This document shows, piece by piece, positions 1 to 7,713 of a stretch of 64,000 bases of DNA. The position numbers and the translations under genes were made by a program. The notes beneath the pieces are model-generated. The model had not been told where the DNA came from and did not search any database. It worked only from the letters and a program-made list of their open reading frames with translations. This DNA is from JAGNXB01 sp942490895 (GTDB taxonomy: Bacteria > Bacteroidota > Bacteroidia > Chitinophagales > Saprospiraceae): contig CALNZC010000029.1 in the NCBI GenBank assembly GCA_942490895.1, positions 62,001-126,000 on the forward strand. Direction: 5' to 3'. How positions within the stretch are numbered: the stretch's first letter is position 1; each line of letters opens with the position of its first letter.

Positions 1-7
1 AGAATGG

Positions 8-604
8 ATGAGTCAATGGTGGGATACCTTGAGTGGAGCACAGCAAGTGTTCTGGGGGATCGCCCTGTTCTTCTCTGCTCTATTTGTGTTTCAGTTTGTG
101 ATCAATCTGATCGGTTTCGGTATGGATACCGATTTGGATTCCGATACTGACCTCGATCATGATGCCCACATCGACCCTGGCTTTGCCTGGCTGTCTGTAC
201 GAGGCGTCATTGCCTTCTTTACGTTTTTCGGATGGGCAGGTGTGATCGTCCTCTCAAAGGGCGGACCATTACTTTGGGCTGTCATGATTGGCCTGTTGTT
301 TGGCATGCTGGCCATGTCTCTTGTTGGCTATCTATTGTATCTGTTTGGTCAACAGACCCAGGTCGGCAACTATCATATCGATGAAGCCCTTTATCACACT
401 GGCAAGGTCTACCTCACTATCCCGGCCATGAAATCCGGAACCGGAAAGATCATGATCCAACTCGGAAAAGGCACAAGAGAGGTGGATGCAGTCACAGAAG
501 GAAAGATGCTCATCAATGGCACGATCGTCAGAGTTACCGGCATTTTGGAGGACACCCTTCTCCTTGTAGAAGAGTTGAGGGAATCCCCGGATGAGGCCGA
601 ATAA
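8..604 (+). CDS. NfeD/YuaF-like membrane protein with C-terminal OB-fold
   Basis: A 198-residue protein with membrane segments at about residues 14-36, 65-85 and 88-112 and an acidic Asp-rich loop at 40-55. The C-terminal 75 residues are soluble and beta-rich, as in the OB-fold of NfeD proteins. Members of this family sit beside flotillins and work with them in membrane microdomains (YuaF with YuqG/FloT in Bacillus). The next gene, 56 bp downstream on the same strand, is a flotillin, which supports the call. An ATG at 4 lies in another frame, so the ATG at 8 is the first usable start; an upstream start outside the window cannot be excluded. The family is assigned from topology and neighbourhood more than from a signature motif. 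Confidence 0.8.
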   Translation: MSQWWDTLSGAQQVFWGIALFFSALFVFQFVINLIGFGMDTDLDSDTDLDHDAHIDPGFAWLSVRGVIAFFTFFGWAGVIVLSKGGPLLWAVMIGLLFGMLAMSLVGYLLYLFGQQTQVGNYHIDEALYHTGKVYLTIPAMKSGTGKIMIQLGKGTREVDAVTEGKMLINGTIVRVTGILEDTLLLVEELRESPDEAE

Positions 605-660
605 CCCTCATTGGAATAAGGTAGAAAACGAATATTAACCACTATAAAACACACTGTCTA

Positions 661-2079
661 ATGGAAGAAGCTGCTTTCTTGCTTTTCGGGCTGATCGCCC
701 TGACCGTTATGATGATCTTCTTTTTCGTGAGCCGCTATAAGCGATGCCCCTCCGACAGGATTCTCGTCATCTATGGTAAAACCGGATCTGGTTCTGCGAG
801 GTGTCTGGCTGGAGGCGCTGCCTTTGTATGGCCGGTCATCCAGGATTGGGAATATCTCGACCTGACCCCTATTTCGATCGATGTCGATCTTCGCGGGGCG
901 CTGAGTAAGCAGAATATCCGGGTCAATGTCCCCTCCCGTTTTACAGTTGCTGTCAGCAATGAAGAAGGGATCATGATCAATGCCGCGGAACGTCTCTTGG
1001 GCAAATCCATGGATGAGATCCGGGATATTGCCAAGGATATCATTTTCGGTCAGCTTCGTCTGGTCGTCGCCACAATGGACATTGAAGAGATCAATTCAGA
1101 CCGGGACAAGTTCCTGACCAATGTGGCATCCAATGTAGGCAGTGAATTGCGAAAGATCGGGTTAACCCTGATCAACGTAAACGTCACTGATATCCAGGAT
1201 GAATCCGGATATATCGAAGCACTCGGTAAGGAGGCCGCTGCTAAAGCGATCAACGAAGCGAAAGTGCGTGTGGCTGAAAAAGAGCGGACCGGATCTATCG
1301 GTGAAGCAGAAGCATACATGGACCGGCGTATTCAAGTCTCTGCTGCTGAGGCTAAAGCCCAGATCGGAGAAGCTAATGCCCAATCATCTGCAACGGAAGG
1401 GGAAAACCTGGCTGCGGTCAAGATCGCCCAATCCAATGCAGAACGCCGGGAGAAAGAGGCTGAAGCCCTGCGGCAGGCGACTGCTGCTGAGAAGATTGCC
1501 TCTGCCCGTTCACTCGAAGAATCTTATGCTGCAGAACGCAAAGCGGAGGACGCTCGTGCAAAGCGTGAAATGGCCACACGAGAGGCTGATATCATCGTCC
1601 AGGCCGAGATCGCCAAACGCCAAAAGGAGATTATGGCTGAGGCTGAAGCAGAACAAACCCGTCGCCTGGCCAAAGGGGAAGCCGACGCTATTTACCTCAT
1701 GAAAGAAGCGGAAGCCCGAGGCATCTTCGAGATTCTCGAAAAGCAGGCGCTTGGATTCCAAAAAGTAGTCGCTGCAGCCGGTGGCAACTCCCGGGATGCT
1801 GTCCTGATGCTTATCGCTGATAAGCTGGAAGAACTGGTTAAAACCCAGGTAGAAGCCATCAAGAATATCAAGATCGACAAGGTCACCGTCTGGGAAGGAG
1901 GCAATCAAAAAGAGGGAGAGGGCAACTCTACCTCCAAATTCATCTCCGGACTGTATAAGTCAGTTCCCCCGATGAATGACCTGTTTAATATGGCGGGAAT
2001 GGACCTGCCCAGCTACCTCGGTCAAAAAAAGGAGGAGGACACTCCTCCTGCCAATGACCAGGCAGAGGCGGCATCATAA
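661..2079 (+). CDS. Flotillin / SPFH-domain membrane scaffold protein
   Basis: A 472-residue protein with one N-terminal membrane anchor (about 5-25), an SPFH/band-7 domain (about 28-200), then a long Ala/Glu-rich coiled coil (about 190-350) built of repeats rich in EAEA, AEAKA and REAEA. The C-terminus (about 350-420) has the flotillin-type AGG segment and ends in a low-complexity acidic tail. This order is that of bacterial flotillins, which assemble into membrane scaffolds. It follows the NfeD-like gene with a short gap, probably as one operon, and a strong hairpin terminator lies 20 bp past the stop. Confidence 0.93.
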   Translation: MEEAAFLLFGLIALTVMMIFFFVSRYKRCPSDRILVIYGKTGSGSARCLAGGAAFVWPVIQDWEYLDLTPISIDVDLRGALSKQNIRVNVPSRFTVAVSNEEGIMINAAERLLGKSMDEIRDIAKDIIFGQLRLVVATMDIEEINSDRDKFLTNVASNVGSELRKIGLTLINVNVTDIQDESGYIEALGKEAAAKAINEAKVRVAEKERTGSIGEAEAYMDRRIQVSAAEAKAQIGEANAQSSATEGENLAAVKIAQSNAERREKEAEALRQATAAEKIASARSLEESYAAERKAEDARAKREMATREADIIVQAEIAKRQKEIMAEAEAEQTRRLAKGEADAIYLMKEAEARGIFEILEKQALGFQKVVAAAGGNSRDAVLMLIADKLEELVKTQVEAIKNIKIDKVTVWEGGNQKEGEGNSTSKFISGLYKSVPPMNDLFNMAGMDLPSYLGQKKEEDTPPANDQAEAAS

Positions 2080-2099
2080 CCTGCCAGAGCCCTATACCT

Positions 2100-2140
2100 A
2101 AGCCCCTGCCCTTCTTTGGAATGTCAGGGGCTTTTTCTTT
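2100..2140 (+). terminator. Rho-independent terminator after the flotillin gene
   Basis: Perfect 9-bp stem (AAGCCCCTG at 2100-2108 with CAGGGGCTT at 2125-2133), a 16-nt loop and a T-rich tail. It lies 20 bp past the flotillin stop and closes the NfeD-flotillin unit. Confidence 0.9.
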
Positions 2141-2212
2141 TCCAGTGATGTGTTCGGATTCGAAAGTCATTCATCCATTATCGTAATTTCAGCACAACCA
2201 TCATCCAGGATC

Positions 2213-3913
2213 ATGCTACTACGTCTCGCTTCACTCATTACCCTATTTCTTCTGATCGGACCATTGTCCGGATATGCCCAGGATCGCATTACGGGTGGTC
2301 CATACTCAACACGTTCACCTGTCATGGCCCGCAATGGCATGGTGTGCACCAGCCACCCCATTGCAACCCAGGTGGGTATCGACATCCTCAAACAAGGAGG
2401 CAATGCCATTGACGCTGCCATTGCGGTCAATGCCGCCCTGGGTTTTCTCGAACCAACTGGATGCGGTATTGGTGGCGACCTCTTTGCCATCGTTTGGGAT
2501 GCAAAGACCCAGGCCCTGTATGGTCTCAATGCCAGTGGCCGCTCTCCAAAAGGGTTGACCCTGGCCATGCTTCAAGAAGAAGGCCTGGACAAAATACCCC
2601 CTTATGGGCCTTTGCCGGTATCCGTGCCTGGAACTGTAGATGGATGGTTTTCTCTCCACGAGCGATTTGGCACCTTGCCGGTCAAAGATCTATTGGCCCC
2701 GGCCATCGCTTACGCGGATGCAGGCGTGATCATCCCCCCACTGATCGGGCATTATATGAGTCGTTCGATTCGTGGATTTGAACAGGCTGGTCATCCCAAT
2801 ATCCTGGAAACCTATCATCCAGCTGGACCCATACCTGCCGCCGGCCAGATCTATGCCAATCCATTCCTTGCGAATACCTATCGGTTGATTGCGAAAGGCG
2901 GACGAGAGGCTTTTTATGAAGGGCAGATCGCTAAAACCATCACAGACTTTATCCAGGAACAGGGAGGATACCTGTCCATGCAAGACCTCGCTGACCACCA
3001 TGCCGAATGGGTGACTCCCGTATCGGTCAACTACCGGGGGTATGATGTCTGGGAATTGCCACCCAATGGTCAGGGGATTGCGGCCCTCCAAATGTTACAA
3101 ATCCTGGAGGAGCAGGATTTTTCAGCTATTTCCTTTGGCAGCCCGGACCACCTTCATTCGGTGGTAGAAGCAAAAAAACTGGCATTTGAAGACAGAGCCT
3201 TGTACTATGCCGATATGGATTTTACCAAAGTGCCGGTCGACACTTTACTCAGTGATGACTATGCCCGACAACGGAGTCGTCTGATCCATCCTTCGAAAGC
3301 CGGAAAATATTCAGCTGGGGAAATCAGCGCCGGGGAAACCATTTACTTTACCATCGCTGATGCCATGGGGAATATGATCTCATTGATCCAGAGCAATTAT
3401 CGCGGGATGGGCTCCGGAATGGTACCCCCCGGCCTGGGATTCATGCTTCAGGACAGAGGCGAACTCTTTACTCTTGAATCGGGTCGAGCCAATACCTATG
3501 CTCCCGGAAAACGACCTTTTCATACCATCATTCCAGGATTTGTCACTCATCATGGAAAACCCTGGCTGAGTTATGGGGTAATGGGCGGCGATTTCCAGCC
3601 CCAGGGGCACGTACAGATCGTGATGAATATGATCGATTATGGCATGGATGTCCAGGAAGCCGGTGACGCTCCGCGTTGGCAGCATAGCGGCGGCTCTGAT
3701 CCGGCAGGTGCCATCATTCAGGAAAAAGGTCAGGTGTTATTGGAAAGTGGCTTCCCTTATGCTACCATTCGGGAAATGATGGCTCGCGGACATAAAGTCG
3801 GATATGATCTGGGATCTTATGGCGGTTACCAGGCCATTTTTGTCGATCCACAAACGGGTGGCTACCATGGGGCAAGTGAATCACGAAAGGATGGCATGGC
3901 TGCTGGATATTGA
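2213..3913 (+). CDS. Gamma-glutamyltransferase family protein (YwrD-like), secreted
   Basis: An N-terminal nucleophile hydrolase of 566 residues when started at the ATG at 2213, which opens a clear signal peptide (MLLRLASLITLFLL, cleavage near GYAQ). An upstream in-frame ATG at 2150 would put 21 polar residues before it and is less likely. The large-subunit start has the conserved GGNAIDAAIA and GCGIGGD segments. The predicted autocleavage Thr is T376, in the context GETIY, followed by SNYRGMGSGMVPPG. The TIY context is that of the YwrD branch rather than the TTH of classical GGT, so substrate use (glutathione or other gamma-glutamyl compounds) is uncertain. Probable site: periplasm. Confidence 0.88.
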   Translation: MLLRLASLITLFLLIGPLSGYAQDRITGGPYSTRSPVMARNGMVCTSHPIATQVGIDILKQGGNAIDAAIAVNAALGFLEPTGCGIGGDLFAIVWDAKTQALYGLNASGRSPKGLTLAMLQEEGLDKIPPYGPLPVSVPGTVDGWFSLHERFGTLPVKDLLAPAIAYADAGVIIPPLIGHYMSRSIRGFEQAGHPNILETYHPAGPIPAAGQIYANPFLANTYRLIAKGGREAFYEGQIAKTITDFIQEQGGYLSMQDLADHHAEWVTPVSVNYRGYDVWELPPNGQGIAALQMLQILEEQDFSAISFGSPDHLHSVVEAKKLAFEDRALYYADMDFTKVPVDTLLSDDYARQRSRLIHPSKAGKYSAGEISAGETIYFTIADAMGNMISLIQSNYRGMGSGMVPPGLGFMLQDRGELFTLESGRANTYAPGKRPFHTIIPGFVTHHGKPWLSYGVMGGDFQPQGHVQIVMNMIDYGMDVQEAGDAPRWQHSGGSDPAGAIIQEKGQVLLESGFPYATIREMMARGHKVGYDLGSYGGYQAIFVDPQTGGYHGASESRKDGMAAGY

Positions 3914-3933
3914 TCCAGACTTAAAAAAGTAAT

Positions 3934-3956
3934 GGGCAGGAAGCAAATTCCTGCCC
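3934..3956. terminator. Hairpin between convergent genes
   Basis: Perfect 9-bp stem GGGCAGGAA/TTCCTGCCC with a 5-nt loop, 20 bp past the gamma-glutamyltransferase stop. Read on the minus strand it is followed by ATTACTTTTTT, so it could stop leftward transcription from the gene ending at 4062. Confidence 0.6.
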
Positions 3957-4007
3957 AAAACTGAACAACCAAATTCAATCAAACACGGGTTTATCGATCT
4001 GTTGGAT

Positions 4008-4033
4008 GAGATGGGACACAACCGTCCCATCTC
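4008..4033. terminator. Second hairpin between the convergent genes
   Basis: Perfect 10-bp stem GAGATGGGAC/GTCCCATCTC with a 6-nt loop, 28 bp beyond the stop of the leftward gene. No T-run on either side, so termination by this element alone is unsure. Confidence 0.5.
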
Positions 4034-4061
4034 AGGACAACCAACAGAAAACAAGTTCTTG

Positions 4062-5147
4062 TCATCGTTTTGTATTGTAACCCACTGAAATTCCGAACCG
4101 ATGATTCCCCTCTTTACCGGGGATATAAAAGACATTGATCGGAAGATTCAGGTTACCTGATCGGAATGACTTTCCAACAGACAGGATAAAAGCGGACTTG
4201 ACGGTATATTCTCCTCTACTATCCACCCGTGTCTTTTTCTTATACCCTTCTGGGATAGGTGGATTAATTATGAATTCTCCCAGGTCATTCACGTAACCCG
4301 TTGCCTGTTTGGTCAGGCTGAACAACGGACCAATGGCCATTTCCCAACCGTGCCGGCTCTCCCGAAGACCATTTAGAAGTGACATACTGGGAAAAAATTT
4401 CCCTTGGTCAAAGCCGGTAATCATGGGCACGAATTCGAATAAGGCCTGGAAATTTCCCTCATTTAAATAGGTCCACTCAAACTGATACCCGAACTGGAAC
4501 ATGATGTTGCTGGCATTAAATCCACCTTCATCATCTGATTTCATCGTTTCACCTAATTGTCCAGCAAAAATGGCTACGCCCATACGAGGGCCGCTCAAAT
4601 TCAATCGGGTGGTTTGAGGCAAATTGATACTGTTCTCAAAATTGTTCTTGCGCGTCAACCGCTGGAGAATAGCATCATCGATTGGCTGGCCATACATCTC
4701 CTTAATGGCGTATTGAATGATCAGGTGGATCTGGTCGGGAAGATTGAGATATTCCTGCACAAAAGTGAGTTCCTCCTGGCCACTGCCAACATCAATCACC
4801 CGAAAGGAAACCAGGATCTGTCCATTGATCGCCTCCAGACTGCCGGAGAACATCTTCCGGACGCTGATCGCTTTGCCCACTTCAACCAGACAGGCTTTGG
4901 CGTAACAATCGGTGATGGTCATTCCCTTTTGATCCAATTCATAGCGGATGTCCTCACGATTGTAAATATTGAATCGGTCTAGCTTGGTCAATTCTGCTCG
5001 TGCAATGTTGGCTGCCTGAGATGGATCATAGTTTAAACCGGATACTCCAATATCCAGGATGCCCAGGGAAGGATTCGTTTGGGCACTCACGACCATCAGA
5101 TTTGTGAGCATTCCTACTAGAATAAGGATAAGTGCATGCTGTTTCAT
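4062..5147 (-). CDS. FlgO/CsgG-like secreted protein of unknown role
   Basis: 361 residues from the ATG at 5147, which opens a signal peptide (MKQHALILILVGMLTNLMVVSAQ); an upstream in-frame start at 5222 would add 25 unlikely residues. Residues about 25-125 resemble the TolB/FlgO/CsgG-type fold: a start like LGILDIGV, then ARAELTKLDRFNIYNREDI and a CYAKACLVEVGKAI segment, as in proteins that test for curli- or flagella-assembly-like lipoprotein domains. The remaining 220 residues look like a periplasmic or outer-membrane beta-strand domain without a recognised motif. Single-gene unit, convergent with the gamma-glutamyltransferase. The exact function is not known. Confidence 0.7.
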   Translation of the reverse strand: MKQHALILILVGMLTNLMVVSAQTNPSLGILDIGVSGLNYDPSQAANIARAELTKLDRFNIYNREDIRYELDQKGMTITDCYAKACLVEVGKAISVRKMFSGSLEAINGQILVSFRVIDVGSGQEELTFVQEYLNLPDQIHLIIQYAIKEMYGQPIDDAILQRLTRKNNFENSINLPQTTRLNLSGPRMGVAIFAGQLGETMKSDDEGGFNASNIMFQFGYQFEWTYLNEGNFQALFEFVPMITGFDQGKFFPSMSLLNGLRESRHGWEMAIGPLFSLTKQATGYVNDLGEFIINPPIPEGYKKKTRVDSRGEYTVKSAFILSVGKSFRSGNLNLPINVFYIPGKEGNHRFGISVGYNTKR

Positions 5148-5281
5148 AATCGCTTTGTTTTGATATGTCAAAGTTCTGCAGCAAACAACCCCTATTTGTG
5201 GCAACAATTGCCACAAACACATAAATATTTATTACATGTCAATACGCGTGAACGACCCACCTTGTGAACTGTTGGGTAGAT

Positions 5282-5545
5282 ATGCATGATACACCTTATC
5301 ACCCCATTGACTGCTCGTTTTATGATCGACTGGAAGAGGCGGCTACCCTTCGTCGTACATGTAGCATAGAAGTGTCCGATGCAGAGGGCACACGCACGCT
5401 GAAAGATCGGATCACCGATCTTCGTATTGTTGATGGCGCTGAATGGATGTTTTTAGCCGGTGGGGAGCGAGTTCGCCTTGACTGCCTGATCCGGTTTGAT
5501 GGTCACCTGGTACCGGGTAGTTGTGGCCTTCCCCGAAAGGATTGA
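5282..5545 (+). CDS. Rof-like (YaeO family) protein
   Basis: A small protein of 87 residues from the ATG at 5282 (a GTG at 5264 is possible). It begins YHPIDCSFYDRLEEAATLRR and continues with a beta-strand pattern ending in RVRLDCLIRFDG, which resembles the Sm-like Rho-binding antiterminator Rof/YaeO: the YxPIxCxxYDxLE start and the RLDxIxxF end are the family signature. In Enterobacteria Rof binds Rho and inhibits termination; in Bacteroidota the role is inferred only. The thiolase gene starts 51 bp downstream on the same strand. Confidence 0.7.
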   Translation: MHDTPYHPIDCSFYDRLEEAATLRRTCSIEVSDAEGTRTLKDRITDLRIVDGAEWMFLAGGERVRLDCLIRFDGHLVPGSCGLPRKD

Positions 5546-5596
5546 CCCCGCACCCATATCCCCCTCACCCCGTATCTTCACCGAAAATCAGACGGC

Positions 5597-6802
5597 ATGG
5601 CTCAAGCATTTATCATTGACGGTGTACGGACACCGATCGGCAAGTTTACCGGCACTTTGTCACCGGTCAGGACCGATGATCTGGCGGCCCATCCCTTACG
5701 AGCGTTGATGTTGCGACACCCTGATCTGCCTGGAGCTGCAATTGATGACGTCATCATGGGTTGTGCCAATCAGGCAGGTGAAGACAACCGAAATGTGGCT
5801 CGAATGGCCTTGTTATTGGCTGGTCTGCCCTGGTCTGTCCCAGGAGAGACCATCAATCGACTTTGTGCATCTGGCATGTCTGCTGCTGTCCATGCATTCC
5901 GGGCAATTGCCGCTAATGAAGGAGATCTGTTCATTGCGGGTGGTGTGGAACATATGACCCGAGGACCATGGGTCATTTCCAAAACATCTACCCCATTTGG
6001 CCGGGATGCTGAAATGCACGATTCCAGTTTTGGCTGGCGCTTTGTTAATCCAGCTATGAAACAACTCTATGGGACAGATGCCATGGGGGAAACCGCTGAG
6101 AATCTGGCAGACAAATACCAGATCAATCGGGAGGACCAGGATGCATTTGCCTGTTGGTCTCAGGAAAAAGCAGAAGCCGCCCGGATCGCCGGTCGACTTG
6201 CCGAAGAGATCGTTCCCGTTTCTATCCCTCGAAGAAAACAGGATCCCCTTGTCTTCAGCGAAGATGAATTCCCCAGAGCAAATACCACTCGTGAAGCCCT
6301 TGCCGGATTGCGACCTGCTTTCCGAAAGGAGGGTACGGTTACCGCCGGGAATGCATCTGGCTTAAACGACGGTGCAGCAGCATTGCTGATCGCATCTGAA
6401 GCAGGTGCCCAAAAATACGGACTGACCCCACTGACGCGTATTCTGAGTTCAGGAGTGGCCGGGGTGGAGCCCCGGATTATGGGAATTGGCCCCGTTCCGG
6501 CCTCGCAATTAGCCCTCAAACGTGCTGGCCTGACCCTGGATCAAATGGATGTCATTGAAGTGAATGAGGCCTTTTCTGCACAGGTGCTGGCCTGCACGCG
6601 CACACTGGGTCTGGCAGATACTGACACCAGAATCAATCCGAATGGGGGAGCCATCGCTCTCGGCCATCCGCTCGGGATGACCGGAGCCCGGATCCTCTTG
6701 TCCGCCTCACGTGAATTGGTTCGCCGACAGGGCCGATATGCCCTGGTCACCATGTGTATAGGTGTCGGTCAAGGGTATGCTGTGGTCTTAGAACGGGGGT
6801 AA
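5597..6802 (+). CDS. Thiolase, 3-oxoadipyl-CoA/acetyl-CoA acyltransferase (PcaF-like)
   Basis: A complete thiolase of 401 residues. The catalytic residues are visible: nucleophile Cys90 (NRLCASGMSA), His357 (GGAIALGHPLG) and the C-terminal Cys387 (CIGVGQG). The central segment AGGVEHMTRGPWVISKT and the DSSFGWRFVNP stretch match the 3-oxoadipyl-CoA thiolase (PcaF/PaaJ) branch better than short-chain PhaA/AtoB enzymes, suggesting cleavage of 3-oxoadipyl-CoA to succinyl-CoA and acetyl-CoA in aromatic or phenylacetate breakdown. No other gene of that pathway is in the window, so a general acetyl-CoA C-acyltransferase role remains possible. Cytoplasmic. Confidence 0.9.
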   Translation: MAQAFIIDGVRTPIGKFTGTLSPVRTDDLAAHPLRALMLRHPDLPGAAIDDVIMGCANQAGEDNRNVARMALLLAGLPWSVPGETINRLCASGMSAAVHAFRAIAANEGDLFIAGGVEHMTRGPWVISKTSTPFGRDAEMHDSSFGWRFVNPAMKQLYGTDAMGETAENLADKYQINREDQDAFACWSQEKAEAARIAGRLAEEIVPVSIPRRKQDPLVFSEDEFPRANTTREALAGLRPAFRKEGTVTAGNASGLNDGAAALLIASEAGAQKYGLTPLTRILSSGVAGVEPRIMGIGPVPASQLALKRAGLTLDQMDVIEVNEAFSAQVLACTRTLGLADTDTRINPNGGAIALGHPLGMTGARILLSASRELVRRQGRYALVTMCIGVGQGYAVVLERG

Positions 6803-6831
6803 CTCTATTTTCCCAGCATTCGAGGTCTAGA

Positions 6832-7578
6832 TTAAACGAAGCTGCTGCGTTGACGCATGGCTTCGTAGAGCAGGATACCTGCAGCCACTGAGACATTATA
6901 GGAATCGACTTGTGTGGATTGTGGGATCCGGACCCGATGGTCCAGAGATTTCAGCAAGTCCTGATCAATGCCTGATCCTTCTGCACCCATCAACAGGCAC
7001 ACGGGCACTGTAAGATCGAGTTGTGATGGGATCACACTTTGCTCCAATGCGGCACCAATCACCTGAACACCTGAATTCCGAAGTATGTCCACTGCGTAGG
7101 GCAGGGCCTCCCGGCAAACAGGTAAATGCAATAATGCTCCTGCCGAAGCCTTCACGGCATCCTCATTGAAGCGGGCCACATCGCGGGTGCCGATGATCAT
7201 GCCATGTGCTCCAGCTGCGAGCGCTGAACGAGCAATGGCCCCGGCATTCCGTACATCCGTCACCCCATCCAGCATGATGAACAAAGGGGTTTCTCCCTTT
7301 TCGTAGACGGCGGGGATCAGGTCCGCTATTCGATAGAATGGAACGGCAGAGCGCCAGGCAATAACCCCTTGATGGTTGCCATTCCAGATCCGGGTCAACG
7401 CAGCAGGTGGGACCAGTTTGATGGGGATACGCTGTTCACGACACCGCTCCCGGATTTTGGTTTCGGCCGGTCCTTGAGAACCACGAGACATCCAAACACT
7501 ATCTACGGCGAGGCCAGTTTCCAGCGCTTCCAGTACCGGATGTCGCCCTGCAATGAATTCTTTTCCTTTTCCTGCCAT
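6832..7578 (-). CDS. rlmB: RlmB-like SPOUT 23S rRNA (guanosine-2'-O)-methyltransferase
   Basis: A TrmH/SpoU-family methylase. An N-terminal substrate-binding domain starts FIAGRHPVLEALE. The knotted catalytic domain has DGVTDVRNAGAIARSALAAG (motif 1, with the conserved Asn and Arg), LLMGAEGSGI (motif 2) and IPQSTQVDSYNVSVAAGILLYE (motif 3). Together these make the SAM-binding knot. RlmB methylates G2251 of 23S rRNA in E. coli; the same target is inferred. The ATG at 7578 gives 248 residues, fits the family N-terminus and has GGAAGA about 9 nt upstream; an ATG at 7620 would add 14 residues. It is convergent with the thiolase and divergent from the protease gene. Confidence 0.87.
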   Translation of the reverse strand: MAGKGKEFIAGRHPVLEALETGLAVDSVWMSRGSQGPAETKIRERCREQRIPIKLVPPAALTRIWNGNHQGVIAWRSAVPFYRIADLIPAVYEKGETPLFIMLDGVTDVRNAGAIARSALAAGAHGMIIGTRDVARFNEDAVKASAGALLHLPVCREALPYAVDILRNSGVQVIGAALEQSVIPSQLDLTVPVCLLMGAEGSGIDQDLLKSLDHRVRIPQSTQVDSYNVSVAAGILLYEAMRQRSSFV

Positions 7579-7649
7579 TGAATTTGTCTTCCAGGCTTCA
7601 AATAACGGGTTTTTCACCATAGAACCCGACAATCTTGAGCAGGTTTACC

Positions 7650-7657
7650 TAAATTTG
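7650..7657 (+). promoter_or_regulatory. Bacteroidota-type -7 element upstream of the M36 protease
   Basis: TAAATTTG fits the TAnnTTTG consensus used by the primary sigma factor of Bacteroidota, 56 bp before the ATG at 7714. A well-spaced -33 element was not seen. Confidence 0.5.
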
Positions 7658-7713
7658 AGAACCTGTACTCGCTTTTTACGTTTTCAGAACACTATTCAAT
7701 CAAACTTTTCAGG

